Notes under the pieces: generated by a model
The model's database searches: none
Seen by the model: the letters and a program-made list of their open reading frames with translations, nothing else
What the model was told of the DNA's origin: nothing
Position numbers and translations under genes: made by a program
Assembly: GCF_037975245.1 (NCBI RefSeq)
Contig: NC_092576.1
Span: forward strand, 45,810,111-45,874,110
DNA: 64,000 nucleotides
Direction: 5' to 3'
DNA from: Apostichopus japonicus
Lineage: Eukaryota; Echinodermata; Holothuroidea; Aspidochirotida; Stichopodidae
Shown here: in pieces, positions 12,501 through 26,200 of the stretch
How the letters are laid out: each line of letters starts with the position of its first letter
How positions within the stretch are numbered: position 1 is the first letter of the stretch

Positions 12501-15500
12501 CCGCAGCTCGTTGCAATTTGCCACAAAATTGTAAGACCAACATCTCAATTACGTTATGCATATAAATATTTGGTTCCAGTAGCACCGCCTTGCGTTACAA
12601 TATAGCTTTTATTGCTGAAAGTATTACGAATGTAACCCATAGCACCACGGCTATGATGTATTGCTATCTCGTTCTTTAGCGGATGCCTCTTGCTGTTTAT
12701 GTTGGAAGCTTAAGAAGAGAACATGATATAAAGTACTAGGCTATTATACCATACTGTTCAAAAGTAACCAGTACTAAGTAGGATTTTTGTTCCTTAGCTA
12801 TATTGAAACGTCATTAGTCAAATGCACTAATATGCTGTTACCATTTCATCTTCCATATATCAAGGGAGCCAGCCTACTGAAGAGCCATTAACTGATGCAA
12901 CCAATCCAGTACCTGTCATAATAGCAGTTGTCTTAGTCGTTGGGCTTCTTGTCATAGGTTTGGTGACGTTTTTAACCTGGAGAGGTAAGATCATGAAACT
13001 CAAATTACTGAACGGTTAGTTTCCTTAGTAAATGATTAGTCGTATTTCTAAACGGTTTGTTCTCAGTCCCTTAGACACACTCAGTAACATTTGCACTTGT
13101 CACAGACAAGTCCATGTACATCATAAAGCAAGATCGGATGTACGGAAGGAAACAAACCTTAGTGGAGCAAGAGCCTTATAGTAAGTAATGATGGATAGTG
13201 ACTTCGTTGAAGCAACCAGGTATAATATAAAGTATGAATATGTACCTACGATGAATATTGTTCTATTACATATTTACAGTATTTATTTAACATCTGACTG
13301 ATTTAAGTACCTTTTTCCATCTCTTTATAGTTTACTGTTCACGAAGTAAAGACCACGATGATGAAGAGGTAAGCTAATATTTGGGGCGAAATCGCAAATC
13401 AAATATATAATACATCGTTAATGTGGTGGCGATAATCACGGTGGTTGCATGAATACTGTTACAATTGCTGCAATGCTGTTGGTATAATGACATGCACTGT
13501 GTTATATGATATGTAGAAACGTGTATATGAATTTCAACGCCCATCGCTTATCATTATTTCCATGTCATCATATTGGTTCTTTGGTTCTTGGTGTTTTTGC
13601 TACTGAGGTAAAATTACCCTTCCCGTATAGCGTGAGGAACAAATATTGATCTTGTTTATGTTCTTATGTCCTCATTTAATATTTTACACCCTTCTCGCCG
13701 TTGTTGGTTATACCTGTTGACTATAAGTAATTTAATTTACATTTATATATATGTTTTATGTGTTGTTTGTTATTCGTTCCGTTCCTTTATTTCAGAAAAT
13801 GCCAATGATGAAGACTAAAGGTATATATGCATTTCTTTCGTCCAATTGTACTGTTGTTATATGCTATTAAGAATTAGATTAGACTTTAAGGAAATGACAT
13901 TTCGTTTGTAATATTTACTAAACTTCCGATCAGATTTGACTATGATTTCTTTATAAACCGATAGCTATGAGACATTATTTTATGAGCAGTGTATAATCGC
14001 ATTAAAACAAAAACATTTCTGTGCCAACAGAAAATATCAAGCTTGTATTAATCAACCTTCAACAGCAATTATTTTGTTTATATTTACAATATGATTGGTT
14101 ATCAAAAAGTAACCTTTAGTTGGTTTTGTCAAAGGTTAACTTCTATCCATATTTTTGTATTTTCAGATTTGAAAACAAAGTTAATAGAACAGTTGAAAGA
14201 GACCTACAACGTCATGTATTCGTCATTAAAACCAATTCCTTACTTAAAGAACAAGATGTATTCGGTGAACGAGTTATATGTCGAGGGCGGTATTGAATGC
14301 CTCTTGAGTGAACGTAGCACGGATAAAGTTGACAAGTGGGTCGACATCGAATCATATCAAAACATTTTCTCTGATCCGCGAATTCAGTCCAAGCGACGCA
14401 TCATTGAAGCTGAGCCTGGTTACGGTAAATCAACGCTGACCCTTCAGCTTGCCTACGAATGGTGTACGGCAGTCCCAAACTCACTGATGGAAAAGATCGA
14501 TCTACTTCTGATCTTCAAACTAAGACAAATGAAAGGGATTACTTCCATTTATGAAGCTACAAAACTATTGCTACTACCCAGGGAATCAAACATAGGTGTC
14601 AATGAAATCAAAGATATTCTCGCCGAGCTTTCGTCTGTGGTTATCATATTAGATGGATTCGATGAGTATCCTGACTATAACTCAGAGACCCAAACAGATA
14701 TTTTAGATATCCTGAAAAGACACATGTTTCAACACTTTGATGTTATTCTGACGACTAGGTCCTCTTTCCTGCCAAAAAGTTATGCCCCGCAGACAAAGCA
14801 CATCAGGTTGACTGGCTTTGACAAAGAAGCACAAGATAAATACCTACGCAGAGCCGTCACGGCCACCCAAGGAAAAGTCTCAGAGGAGGTTAAAGAGTGG
14901 TTGGAAGACAATCCTGTTCTCGCGGACTTGTGTCAGGCTCCACTCTTCTTCGCATTGTATGCTCATGCCAGTCAGGACCGTGAAAACCTCAAGAACTGCA
15001 ACTCTGCTACAGTGTTCTTTCGTTATATCGTGTCATGTATCAAAAGTCACACAACTGCAAAGAGCGACGATAACTATGTTAGTAAGATTGACCTCGTGAA
15101 CGATAATATTCTGAGTGAGGTAGCCTACCTAGACTTGACTCGAAGACGAATATTAAGCGATTGGAAGAGAGATGAACTAAGCAAGAAACTCGGGAAGGAT
15201 ACATTGGAGCAGTACGTCCAAGTCGGTATTCTACGTGAGGAAGAAACTATTCAAGTCTCCGATGTGCCGGGAACCTTGGCATCAGAGCATATCAAGCTAA
15301 CATCTGAAATAAGGTTTTATCATAAGTTGTTCAGTGAGTGGTATGCCGCTAATTATGTAGCGGATCGATTGGCGACTGCCTCTGTGACACAAGAAGAAGT
15401 ATCAGAAATTCTGGAAGACCTTGAACCGTCTACTTGTCAATATGTATACCGATTTGCCTGCGGATTGAACCCCGGAGCAGCCAAAGCTATCATAAACTAT

Positions 15501-17670
15501 CTTAAAGGTGTAGAGGGCGGCGATGAATTTGCTATCCTATGCATCCTTGAGCAGGGTGGTGCTGTCGATTACATCATAGATAATGTGACGGACATTTGTT
15601 CCCGTGAGATACAGATTGGGGCTCAGAATACACGACTGCTACAGAGATCCGTTGTGCAACTATTGGAGATTGCCACTGCTAAACAAGTAAGTATACATTA
15701 ATGCAGCATACGTTGATTAAATCGATCTAATGCACAATGCGATATACCATAAATATTAGTAGACGTGATAGCCATGGTATGCATGAAAAATATCCCAATG
15801 GTGATACTTTCGACAATTCATTTAAATAGTTTCAACTAATTTTATGGATTATTTACAAGTTAAGATTCTTCATCATATTTTATTTCTGATGTCCCAGATT
15901 CCTGTCTTCCGATTGTTGCTTAGCGATTCTCTGAAATCCGTGAATGTGCGCAACAGTGAAATTGTATTGAAAAGCGACCTTCGATTGCCCATACTGAATA
16001 CCTTGAAGGCGCTCTGGCTAGACATAACTGGATGTCGACTGCAACCTGAGGATTTCACTGGTGTATTCCAATACAGTCTGAAATGCGAAAGCTTGAAAAC
16101 TATTACGTGAGTGAATATTGTGGAAACAAGGTTGCTGTTTTTTGGGCTTAAGTACCAATGGTTCATTGAGTTGTATATATTTTATATTTTGATATTATAC
16201 ATACTATTTCTAGTAAGATCCATCCTTTTCTGTTGACAGTTTTTCAAATTGCCTGGCTCCTGTGACATACGGCGACTCCACTGTTATGGCAGACTTAAAA
16301 CAAAGAAACATCAAAGGTTTGTTTTTATATATTCCCCAATCTATATTAAGCAGTTGGTATGCCTTTTCCCAAATGTAGTTCCACCTTCTTTCCACATAGC
16401 CAGTATGGCAATGTCTTTATCGCGAAAATTTAATAGAGACTACTAAATCTGTGGACATCTTTATCCACAATGTGCTTTGACAAAAGTTGTTAGTATTACC
16501 CATATACATGAGTCTCTTGCGAATATTTTTTGTATGTCAGTTTTAATTTACACTGGGTTAATTCAATATCCTAATACAGACGTCAGTTTATGGTAACCAC
16601 ACAATACCTTTCCTGGATATCTTCATGTATTCATATATCAACTACACGGTTGCTTTAATTTCAGTTCAATGGTATCCCTCTGTGATCGGTTATCGGCTTG
16701 ACCTTTCTAATGGATTTTGGAAGGTAAGGATTTAAATTATCGACAGAATTAATCAATCAAGTTCTCGTCAGTAAAGCATACAAACTAATAATTTGATGTC
16801 CTGTTTCTGTATGAACTAGATTGACACATTGTGTTTTACATGCATCGCCCTCATATAATGGACAAATGTTATTAATGTTGATTACCTACCCCTCATGTGT
16901 CTTCTTACATCTTCCTCTTACTGTATAGGACAAGAATGGTACTTCACAACTGACGCAATCGGAATACCTGAAGGAGGTATATTCGTCTCTTCTTTTCATG
17001 TAACATACCGTGCTAATTATTCACGTGATTGTCACGTGCTTGTCAGTTATCTGAATTGTATTTACTAATACACTTGAGCTTAGTCAGCTACCGATCATAT
17101 CAATAGTACCTTTGTAGAGAACACACCAATGAGAAGTTACGTGGAACGCTAAAGGAGCTGCTATCTATTCTAAGTTAAAATTTTAATAATCACATGAATA
17201 TTTAAACTGCATATGTAAATAGTTTAGCACATCATTCGAACTACTATAGCACAATATAACTCTAGACGGGTCTATGACCAGCATTTGGTCACCTTCTGCA
17301 CCTTTCATTTCTCGTAAATCGTTATGGTTATTACCGTCTTATATTATGTTGTTCTCTGCAGGTGTCTACATTTAATGATACCTATAATTCCAGGTGAGTT
17401 AATATTACGACATCTTATATCTATAGTTCTAGAAATTAATTAACATTGTGACGGATGTCACCCAACATTGATATATATATTTAGTTCCTTACCTAGCCAT
17501 ACTCTGCTGATAAAATAAATTTAAGTTTTCGTCTTAGTTCTGTTCTAGTTTATTTTTATTTTCACTGTGATCGTCTGAATAAATCGAAAGAAATATCAAG
17601 TTAAAGTTACTTTAGTTGACCACAAAATAACCATTTCTTTTCTAATATCTTTCTTTTCTTTCGAAGATGA
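9515..17670 (+). CDS. Gene C: Ig-transmembrane-NACHT receptor
   Basis: Predicted single-pass receptor of 1194 residues with an NLR-type ATPase inside the cell. Exons: 9515-9572, 9926-10246, 10511-11167, 11656-11997, 12865-12984, 13106-13180, 13331-13368, 13796-13820, 14167-15686, 15898-16106, 16240-16316, 16665-16723, 16929-16976, 17362-17393, 17667-17670. All are GT-AG, and the frame closes exactly. Exon 1 is a signal peptide (SIVLLLLVSV). Exon 2 is an Ig V-like domain (VVRCTFDGGYHSVYWYK), exon 3 holds two Ig domains, exon 4 one (GSLTCMVSGIRP). Exon 5 carries a membrane helix at about residues 474-497. Exons 6-8 are a charged linker. The 1520-nt exon 9 has a NACHT domain: Walker A GYGKST (about residue 630), Walker B ILDGFDE (about 706), TTR sensor, winged-helix FYHKLFSEWYAANYV. 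The last exons form a small C-terminal module without recognisable leucine-rich repeats. Alternative: two genes, but the linker exons join in frame and gene D repeats the plan. Confidence 0.87.
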
Positions 17671-17936
17671 AAAGATAAAACTTGAACATAATTCTTTGTT
17701 CATGGTTGAAGTTACAAGGAACGTGAAGAAACTACAACAAGGCTAACACTGTATTAGTAACAGACTGTAAAAGAATGTTTAACTTGCACACCTTGAACTA
17801 TAAAGAGAAAGCAATATGACGGCGGCGTCCTTTTGTCTCATGTATTGAAAACAGTATCGAGAGCTAAATGACCTCAGAACAGGGGTACACTAGCCTTGGA
17901 GAAAGACACGTCACCGCAAGAGCGATGAGACAAGAC

Positions 17937-17942
17937 AATAAA
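17937..17942 (+). terminator. candidate polyadenylation signal of gene C
   Basis: AATAAA lies about 270 bases after the gene C stop codon, the first canonical signal found on that strand in the expected 3' untranslated region. Confidence 0.5.
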
Positions 17943-18899
17943 TCAAGCATGGGGTTACGACACACACAACCTTAATTTCATCACACGAAAGATGTTTACG
18001 GTCTTCCGCAATTGATGTTTGATGTAATTAATTATTTTGCTAAGAAACAGTGGAACGATGCAAAAGCAAAACATGTTTACAATTCTACGTTATGTACAAT
18101 CCAATCTTTATTGAACGTTCAGGTCACGTGGTATGATGAAAAGATACGAATACTCTACTATGCATTTATATAATTTTTATTATAAATTATATTTATTGAT
18201 TAAGTGATCTACTGAATAATGTATGATTAGTTGATAAGATCACTGTTAATGCAACTTTGATAATGAATGATTCATTAGAAATCTTTTCATTTGTTGGTTA
18301 TTCAATATTGTACTGTCCTTATAGTTAAGTCATTTGCACATGAATGAAGTAAAAGATTTATTTGAATTGTTACTAACATATTTAGAAGGTCAAAACTTTC
18401 ATGAATTTTTTTATTCAAGTTGCTTAGCTGAAGCATTGAATCTTACAGTCGAAGGTAATTATGTGCTTCTATAAACAATCAATCCACTTACTTTTGTTTG
18501 ATTTGTTTGCAGACAAAGAGATTTTTGTTGTTGAAGTGAATCGAAAATTAGAAAACGTATGGCTGGATTTAAGACTCTTCTTGAAAACAACCAAGAAAAG
18601 AAACGAAAGAGGAAGAAAGAAACATATTCTTTGAAACTAATTTTGATTGTTTAATGATCAATTTAGAGTTTATTGTTTTATATGTGGCATAACGTTATAT
18701 TTCTGTCCTTTGACAGAAACAGAAAATAGAGCTCTGTAAAAGAGAAAATTGAATAAAGTAGGTTCTATGAAAGGTAAAGTTCTATTAAAGATAAATTACA
18801 GCTCCGACGGTACAATTTCAATATGTCTGTGTCTGTGCACTTACATTTCAACGTTGGGTCATTCCTAGATACATCAAGTATCTTGTTTTTTTTTGCAAG

Positions 18900-18902
18900 T
18901 GC

Positions 18903-18933
<31 letters not shown>

Positions 18934-18977
18934 CGTGTATGGGTGTGTGTGCGTGTGTGTGTGTGTAATTGAAATCG

Positions 18978-19013
<36 letters not shown>

Positions 19014-19175
19014 CGTGTGTGTGTGTGTGTGCGTGTGTGTGTAATTGAAATCGTAGTGAGTTGGAAAATCCAGAACAGTGAAACAACTTCCAGCCTCCAC
19101 CGAGATTCGAACCCGGGCCTCTCGCTTTATTTGCGGGCACCCAAACCACTAGGCTATGGACGCTGATTGTATGTC
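18900..19175 (-). mobile_element. tRNA-derived SINE with TG/TA tail
   Basis: Read on the minus strand from about 19170, the sequence has a tRNA-like promoter: an A box in ATAGCCTAGTGGTTTGGG and a B box in GGGTTCGAATCTC, about 40 bases apart. A body (TGGAAGTTGTTTCACTG...) follows and the element ends in mixed TG and TA repeats down to about 18905. The sequence GATTTCAATTACAC occurs twice in the tail, separated by a microsatellite block, so the end has been duplicated. Open frames through the TG tract are repeat translations. Confidence 0.75.
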
Positions 19176-19379
19176 CAGAAGTTCAACACCTGTAAGAAAG
19201 GTCGTAATTCTCCTTTAGGCGTTTGCCACCTGTATCGAACAATACTAGTTCTGTTTTGGTGACATATTTCCTCAAATCAGATCAAAATGATGCTAACCAA
19301 CTGAAAATCATTTGTATTCCTAAAGCCGGATCTCGAAAGAGATACTTTGAACAGACTTTGTTAATGAAATGGAGGTAAA

Positions 19380-19505
19380 CGACCCCGCGCCTCCCGCTTT
19401 ATATGCGGACACCCTAACCACTGGGCTATGGACGCTGTTTGTATGTCCAGAGGTATATATATATATAGATATAAATATATATATAATATATAGATATATA
19501 TTTAT
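19380..19505 (-). mobile_element. second, truncated copy of the same tRNA-derived SINE
   Basis: On the minus strand it repeats the head of the 18900-19175 element (GGACATACAAACAGCGTCC then ATAGCCCAGTGGTTAGGG, and TCCGCATATAAAGCGGGAGG) but stops just before the B box. TA repeats lie on its 5' flank (19454-19500). The A box is closer to a real tRNA than in the first copy. Confidence 0.7.
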
Positions 19506-22500
19506 GGGCCTAAATACATTACATGTTTGGTAACATGGCGAGGCTTGTAAATGAATAAATTATAAAAACAATGAAACTATTACTGCAGACGGGATCGATA
19601 TTATCATTTATGATAAAACGGCTTCACCGTAGAAACAAATTTAGCAAAATAATATGTCTATATAAATGTGATATATGCAATATTAGAAATAAAACAAAAT
19701 TTATGTTTACAAACAGACTCTTGAAATATATTTATTAGAATAACTACAAGTAATTTCAGTAAAGTAATACAGTAGGCCGGGTTGGGGTTGGGTGGAGGGG
19801 TTAGGAGTTGAATTTCAGAAGGGGGCAAAATCTTACGATTAATTTGCGTTTGTTTTTAGGATATTTATGTTAATAGGGGGCTTGCATCGGTAACTTTCTT
19901 CTCCAACCTTGGAAATAGATCGATTTCGCAGACAAAGAATATGGTTTGCGAAACATATAATGGGTAAGGATTATCAAGAATATGGTTAGTATATGATACT
20001 CTAAATTGAATGAAGCGTCATGTACTCTCTGCCTGCCTTAATTATATATGCATTAACAATATCATGTAATGCAATTGCATGTTTTTAATGGGTATAACTA
20101 TAGATTTACCCTAGCGTCAGTTAGGTCAATCATTTGGTAAGTCATTTGCGACCATATTCCTCCTACCATCCCCCCTTCCGACCCCTCCCAAACAAACCCC
20201 ACCTCCCCTCCCTGCTGCACTCCACACACTCCCACTATCTCTTTTTCTATCCTGTTCCAACTCCCACCAACGTTCGTTGTGTAACAGTTCATTTCGATCA
20301 TATTTAGATGTGTAGAGTAGTCAGTGCACTGTATTTGCAATGATAGTGAAAGAAGTTTGTTTCAATAGACAAGCCTTCCTTAATACATAACACTTGAACT
20401 ATAAAGATGACAGTCAGACTGTAAAAAACACTTCAGAAGTTATTGTTTGTTCTTTAACAATATATTTATAGTAGTTGTGAGGACCCTGATCTATTAACCT
20501 TTAACGGATATTTATGACTCTACCTCAACCAAGATTTAATATCAAGAGCAGGTATTAACGTTCAGTTTAGAGTGGCGCACTGCAAGGGAATGTAAACACA
20601 TGTACAGCGGAGAGCAATTCTTTACACTGATAAAAGAAATATTATCATCATGCAAGGCAAAGTTCATTGGTTTTGATGACGGCTGCGATGCGTGGCTTGA
20701 TATGTGCTATCGTCACGCACAACAGCATATTGCTTGCTCTTCGGATTCATCATAAAAGAAAATCTTAAAATTTAGAACGGTTCTCATTTGCAAGTAACTT
20801 ATCGCATTGTAATACTTATCTGTAATGTAGCATATATAGTCAAATTCACTCACCAGCTCATGCACCCTTAGAAACTTCGTAGAACAGGAACCTTTTGTTA
20901 AGATAAGAAACTGACAGTGCACACGTATATGGATTTTGCTGGTTGGATGTTCAAGTGTAATAAACTGTATGCTTACTGAAATTGTTTCTGACAATTATAT
21001 GTCATCGAATAACAGCGTAGGATGTTTGTGCCTTGTTGACTAAAGAGTGAGATAAAAGCGTTCAAGATTCCCTCCTCTCATGGTTAAAACTTTACATGGT
21101 CACATTACGTAAACATGAAATTGCCATGATTTACCAGTAAGTCAATTATTCGGTAAGTGGCTTTCATTGCATATAGACGTCTATATGCTCCATACATCGC
21201 ATGAGGATTAGTGTATAAATCAAGAAGAACATTATATGAAATATACCAACTGGAAGTAGCAGTTTGGTTTCGAAATTTAAAAGCGACTGAGCCCATCGTG
21301 TTGTGGTTGCCTTATAGCGTACAGTATACTAAAGTCACGGTCCCAGCCCTAACATAAACACAGAGGCGTGTGTATCAGTCAACGTATCAGGACTGCGATT
21401 GTGTAGGCCTACAAAGCATATATTGCGAGAGTGGGAAGGCTGCTTCTACCGCCATTTTGATCAAAACAAACTAAGCGTAAAGATTAATTGAGAAGACAAA
21501 GAGAATAAAAAAAAAGTAGAAGCAATACACAATACATTGAATCACGTGCTCAAAAGTATTTCAGATTAGGAAAGTATGTACAATTAAAATAAAAAGTGCA
21601 TAAAACACAATTATTTTAGTTTTACACGAGATTGCAGCAATCTGCTTGTAAATCAGAACACTGTTCTTGTATGTTAATACATGCATGTTATATAGTAACA
21701 TAAAACATAATATATGGTATGCTAATGAGGCAATGATTATATTCCCCAAAAATATGTTCTTAATAATAAAAATAATAACTGTGAGATATTACATGATGTA
21801 CGTCAGATGCATCTCTCATAGGTACTTTGCTGTGACGTTTCGTATAGTTTATATCTGCATAACTTACCACAGATAATAATGCAATAATATTTACAGTCAA
21901 GCTCTGTTTGTCCAATAACCTATTATATATGTGTTATTATGTATAGTATTGGCAAAATATCGCATACGTCATGTTTTCCGATATCCGGTCAGAAATTTAT
22001 TAATCGATTTTAGGTTGGAGATAATCATTGCTGACCTCAAAACTGCATAAGTAGTACTTAAACAATATTGATAAATATAGTAGAAGAGAAAATTATGAAA
22101 CGATAATGACTGATTTGGTGTAACGCGCCTGAAGGAGCGTATGTGCGTTATTCTACCAAACGGTGTCACATTTCAAGAGTAATGTGTACGATAAAAGGCA
22201 AAAGCCAGAAATATTCTTGAACAGGCCACTGTATCCGCTGCTTGTACACTAATTGTATGATGGTCCCTTTGTAAGTTTTCCTGTTGACGTCATGATAGCC
22301 TGGTTTGCCTACATTCCCTCTTCACTTTGTTTGCCATTTGCCAGCTGTAAACAAGAAAGATTCGGTGAAATAACATATTAAAACAGGTAACTGTCAAAGA
22401 AATAAACTCAGTAACCAAACATGTCCATATGTATTCCGTAGAGGTGGGCGTCCGTACGGAGGGCGAGATGGAGGCACTGGCCCAACACTGTAAAAACTTC

Positions 22501-23127
22501 AAAGTGTATTCCGTAGAAAATTGATTAGTTCCTCTGAAAGTTATTTTAGTGTAATGAGCAAGGTGCGAGACAACACGGAGCCTCTGAAATAGTTCAGATC
22601 CAAAATTCTTGTCACCCCCTCCTCCACACCCCGGGGACACCGCTAAGGTTCTCTGATATATTACACAGAGTATATTAACACTAATTATTAATCTTTCTGA
22701 CATGTATCGATGTGCCACGTATTCGATAGCAGACTCATAAAACTATGGGTAAATGTTGTACATTAGCGAGGGGTGTCCCTTAGCCTCAACCCTTTTATCC
22801 CAGCCAATCCGATTAACCGGATCTGTGTATTAACGTTTTAAATATACCAAAAACCGATATGTGCATGTCCTCTCTCTCCGGCTTACTCTCTGGGTTTTTA
22901 TTTCTGCGAGCGTTTTTTTTTTATCACAGCGGTTACATTGCAGTTATTGTTTAGTTAGATTGAAATAAAATATATAGTTCTATGTTTTATATAAAGAAAG
23001 AGAACCAAATATGTCAGCAGTGCCTTAAATTAATCGGTTATTGATGGCTGTATTTATTTTTAAAAAAATCCTCTTTTTTTCTGATATAGAGTATAATATA
23101 TTGTACATCATTATAATATAGGTATTA

Positions 23128-23249
<122 letters not shown>

Positions 23250-23289
23250 AGACTATTATAATAGAGGAATCAAAAATTAAACTTTTTAC

Positions 23290-26200
23290 CGAGGTTTTCA
23301 TTTCTCTTATGCTGTCCGCCTGGAAAAGAAATGTAAAGTTAATCAAAATGGTAAAATCGATCAAATAAAAAAAATAGTCTTTCTAAAAATATTAATATCC
23401 AAACATGAACGTTAGCACTAGTCACGTCTACGTCAATGTAAATATGCATACATAAATCATCAATATAGCTTTCTAGGCTTTATAATAGAGGCCATTACAT
23501 GCATAAGGTACTCAAATGTTTAATTAGCTATCAATACAAAATAAAAATGTCTTGATTTTTTTTTAAATATTCTTATTAATGACTGCTATAACTTGATAGA
23601 AAGTTTTTAAAAACAATAGACACACAAGCTGTACACAGAAGAATTTAATTGAACTTTGGTTGAATCAAGTGATGTTTGTTTCCGTGTTTTAACATATTAT
23701 ATTCATCCTTAAAACAAAAGGTCAATTATGCTTACATGAAATCAAAACTGTGATAGTGTATCACTGTGAACCATTTATTCTACAGTCATGAATCATGTAA
23801 CCTTTCAGTGTTGTTAAGTTTGTAGAGCTTACCTCCTTGTCATAGCCCAGTTGGTCAAGTAGAAAATCACTATCCTTGTACTGTAAATTAAAAGAAAATG
23901 TTCCCATGATAACATTGAATCCAGATCGACTGAGAAAGAATCAAGTCGGGTCATTAATTGTTAGTAATTATTAACATTTAATGCAACACTCAAATTGATG
24001 GAGGTAACCAACTGTGACGTCAACGCAACTGATTGACAATAAATGTGATGTATTCATACAACAAAGACCTTGCCGCACTGGAAAACAGCCTACTGCTTTC
24101 CCTGCAATAGAAATATATCGGTGACAAAACACCGCCTGTTTGTATACTCTCTAAGAAGAAGATATTTGGTAACATCCTACTGCATAACATTCTCTATAAT
24201 AAAAGAATGGGTGACAACACTTCACAAACTATTTTATGGCCAGCTTCGGGTAACAAAGTATACAGTTTCTCACCTTCCAGGTACCAAAGGTAAAGTCGAG
24301 TTGGTACCAAGTCAATTGCGGATACCAAAGAACTGCAATGAAATATTGACATCAGTTAGTTATGTCTATTTAACTATTCATGTTCTAAAATCCCATAAAT
24401 TACTGTTTCATTCCGTGCTAGTGGCTATTCTTCCTCTTCTTTCCAGTCGCCCAAGTAAGGATCGTTGACCCATGGCGTAGTTTCGTGTGATAAACAGTGA
24501 CGTTACCATGACGTCACAATATACATTTGGTTAATTATTGTTTAGTACGCTGCAGTTGACTCAGATTCTTCGTTTGTGTATATCAAGCAGAATAAATAAA
24601 TACATTTAAAATTATGTTATCAAAGTAGCAGTATATTATTGAGTAGCTACATAAAAGCCTTTCATCAAATCACTCTCGTTCTCGTTCACCTAATAAGTAC
24701 ATTTATGTTCTCAAACGTAAGTACATGCATGGTCTCAATCACCCTCAAATATTGTACCCACCGTTCACTTCTCTATCACTGAGTCCTTGGAACGGTTTTC
24801 CCTTTTCAATAGACTGCGGTAGGAGACAATACCGGAATCTGCATCAATAAAAGAAATGAAACACACTGAAATAGTACAGCATCTGACAAACCATAATTAC
24901 ATTTGAACCTAAGCATGAGCAGCTAAAACCAATTTCTTTAAGACAAGTTAAATAGCAAATACCGGCAGGTACTGGATGCTTTGCGTTAGGTGGCTTTTAA
25001 GGTAAACATGTTTACGAGTGAATATAATTCCTCAGATTTTGAACTCCCTGATAATATCATAATTATTGTCGACGACAACACCAATGCTTACTTTAAAGTC
25101 TGTAGACTTGAGCATTTGTTGGCATAATCAAATATTTTGTCAATTTCTTCCTGATTCATCTCAATTTCTCTTTCGTCTATACAGAGTTCCTTGAGACATT
25201 TCATTACAGGTAGACTGATGGTAGACTTGAGAACAATCTCCTCATGTGAGATATGTACATCATGAAAGCAGTCTTCAAGCCAGAGAGATGCAATGGGAAT
25301 CTGTAATCAAACAATAAAGGTTAAGATAAGTTTAAGAACAACAAAAACAGAAATAACAAAATAAACAACAATATCTTCATAACCATATGAAGATCAATAT
25401 TCTAATAAATATCATTAATCGTATGATTAATATGAACCTAGTCTGCATAAAAGCACAGAATTAACAAATATAACCATAGCAAAATAAAATTGTTTGAATA
25501 TCGAAAAATTATGATTGGTTAATTTTCAAAGCAGTTGCACTGCTTGTGCAAGTTCATTTATAATTGCCTTAAACCATATTGCACAATGGCTAGCATGTCA
25601 GTGATAGCTACTCACATTGCGCGTCGATGCGATCACCATTATTTGTACAATAGACCTCTGAAGTAGTCTTGAGTCTTGATAGCTAATATGAATCTCTCTG
25701 GTGCAAAGGTTCTTAACATTGTCAATTATATCATCCACCTTGCCACTTTGTTCTAGAATACACAGCATCGCAAACCTATCGCGGCCTTTCATATCTTGCA
25801 GGTATGGAATGATAGTCTTGGCTGCCGTCTGGCTAATTCCACATGCAAAACGGTAAATATAATGGAATTTATTTGGCTCTAATGACTCGAGAATCTCTGG
25901 AAAAGTTTCACTGTTTGCTTTACTTTTAGCGTGTTTAGCCACAATGTCGGCCACGTAGTGAGCTGCGTACCACTCACAGAAAAGAGGATGATAAAATTTG
26001 ACTTTCTTTGTATTCAAGGTGCCTGGATCATCAATCACTGTAGTGTTCTCATATTCACGTAAGATTCCGACGCTGAGAAACTGATCAAGAAACTCTGACC
26101 CAAGTAACTCGTTAAGCTCGTCTTTACTCCAATCTGTCTGTCCTGTGTTCTTAGTTAAACTACTGAATGCAAGTTTGTCCAGTTCATCATGATTATTTTC

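Noticed and set aside
14091-14166. NACHT protein starting at the ATG at 14091
   Set aside because: The segment upstream of 14167 is a pyrimidine-rich intron ending in TTTTCAG; the linker exon 13796-13820 joins in frame to 14167.
19090-19170. Functional tRNA gene
   Set aside because: A and B boxes are present, but no cloverleaf 3' half or acceptor stem; it has a SINE body and microsatellite tail.
22290-22718. 142-residue minus-strand open frame
   Set aside because: No signal, domain or splice context; low-complexity glycine run and composition typical of noncoding sequence.
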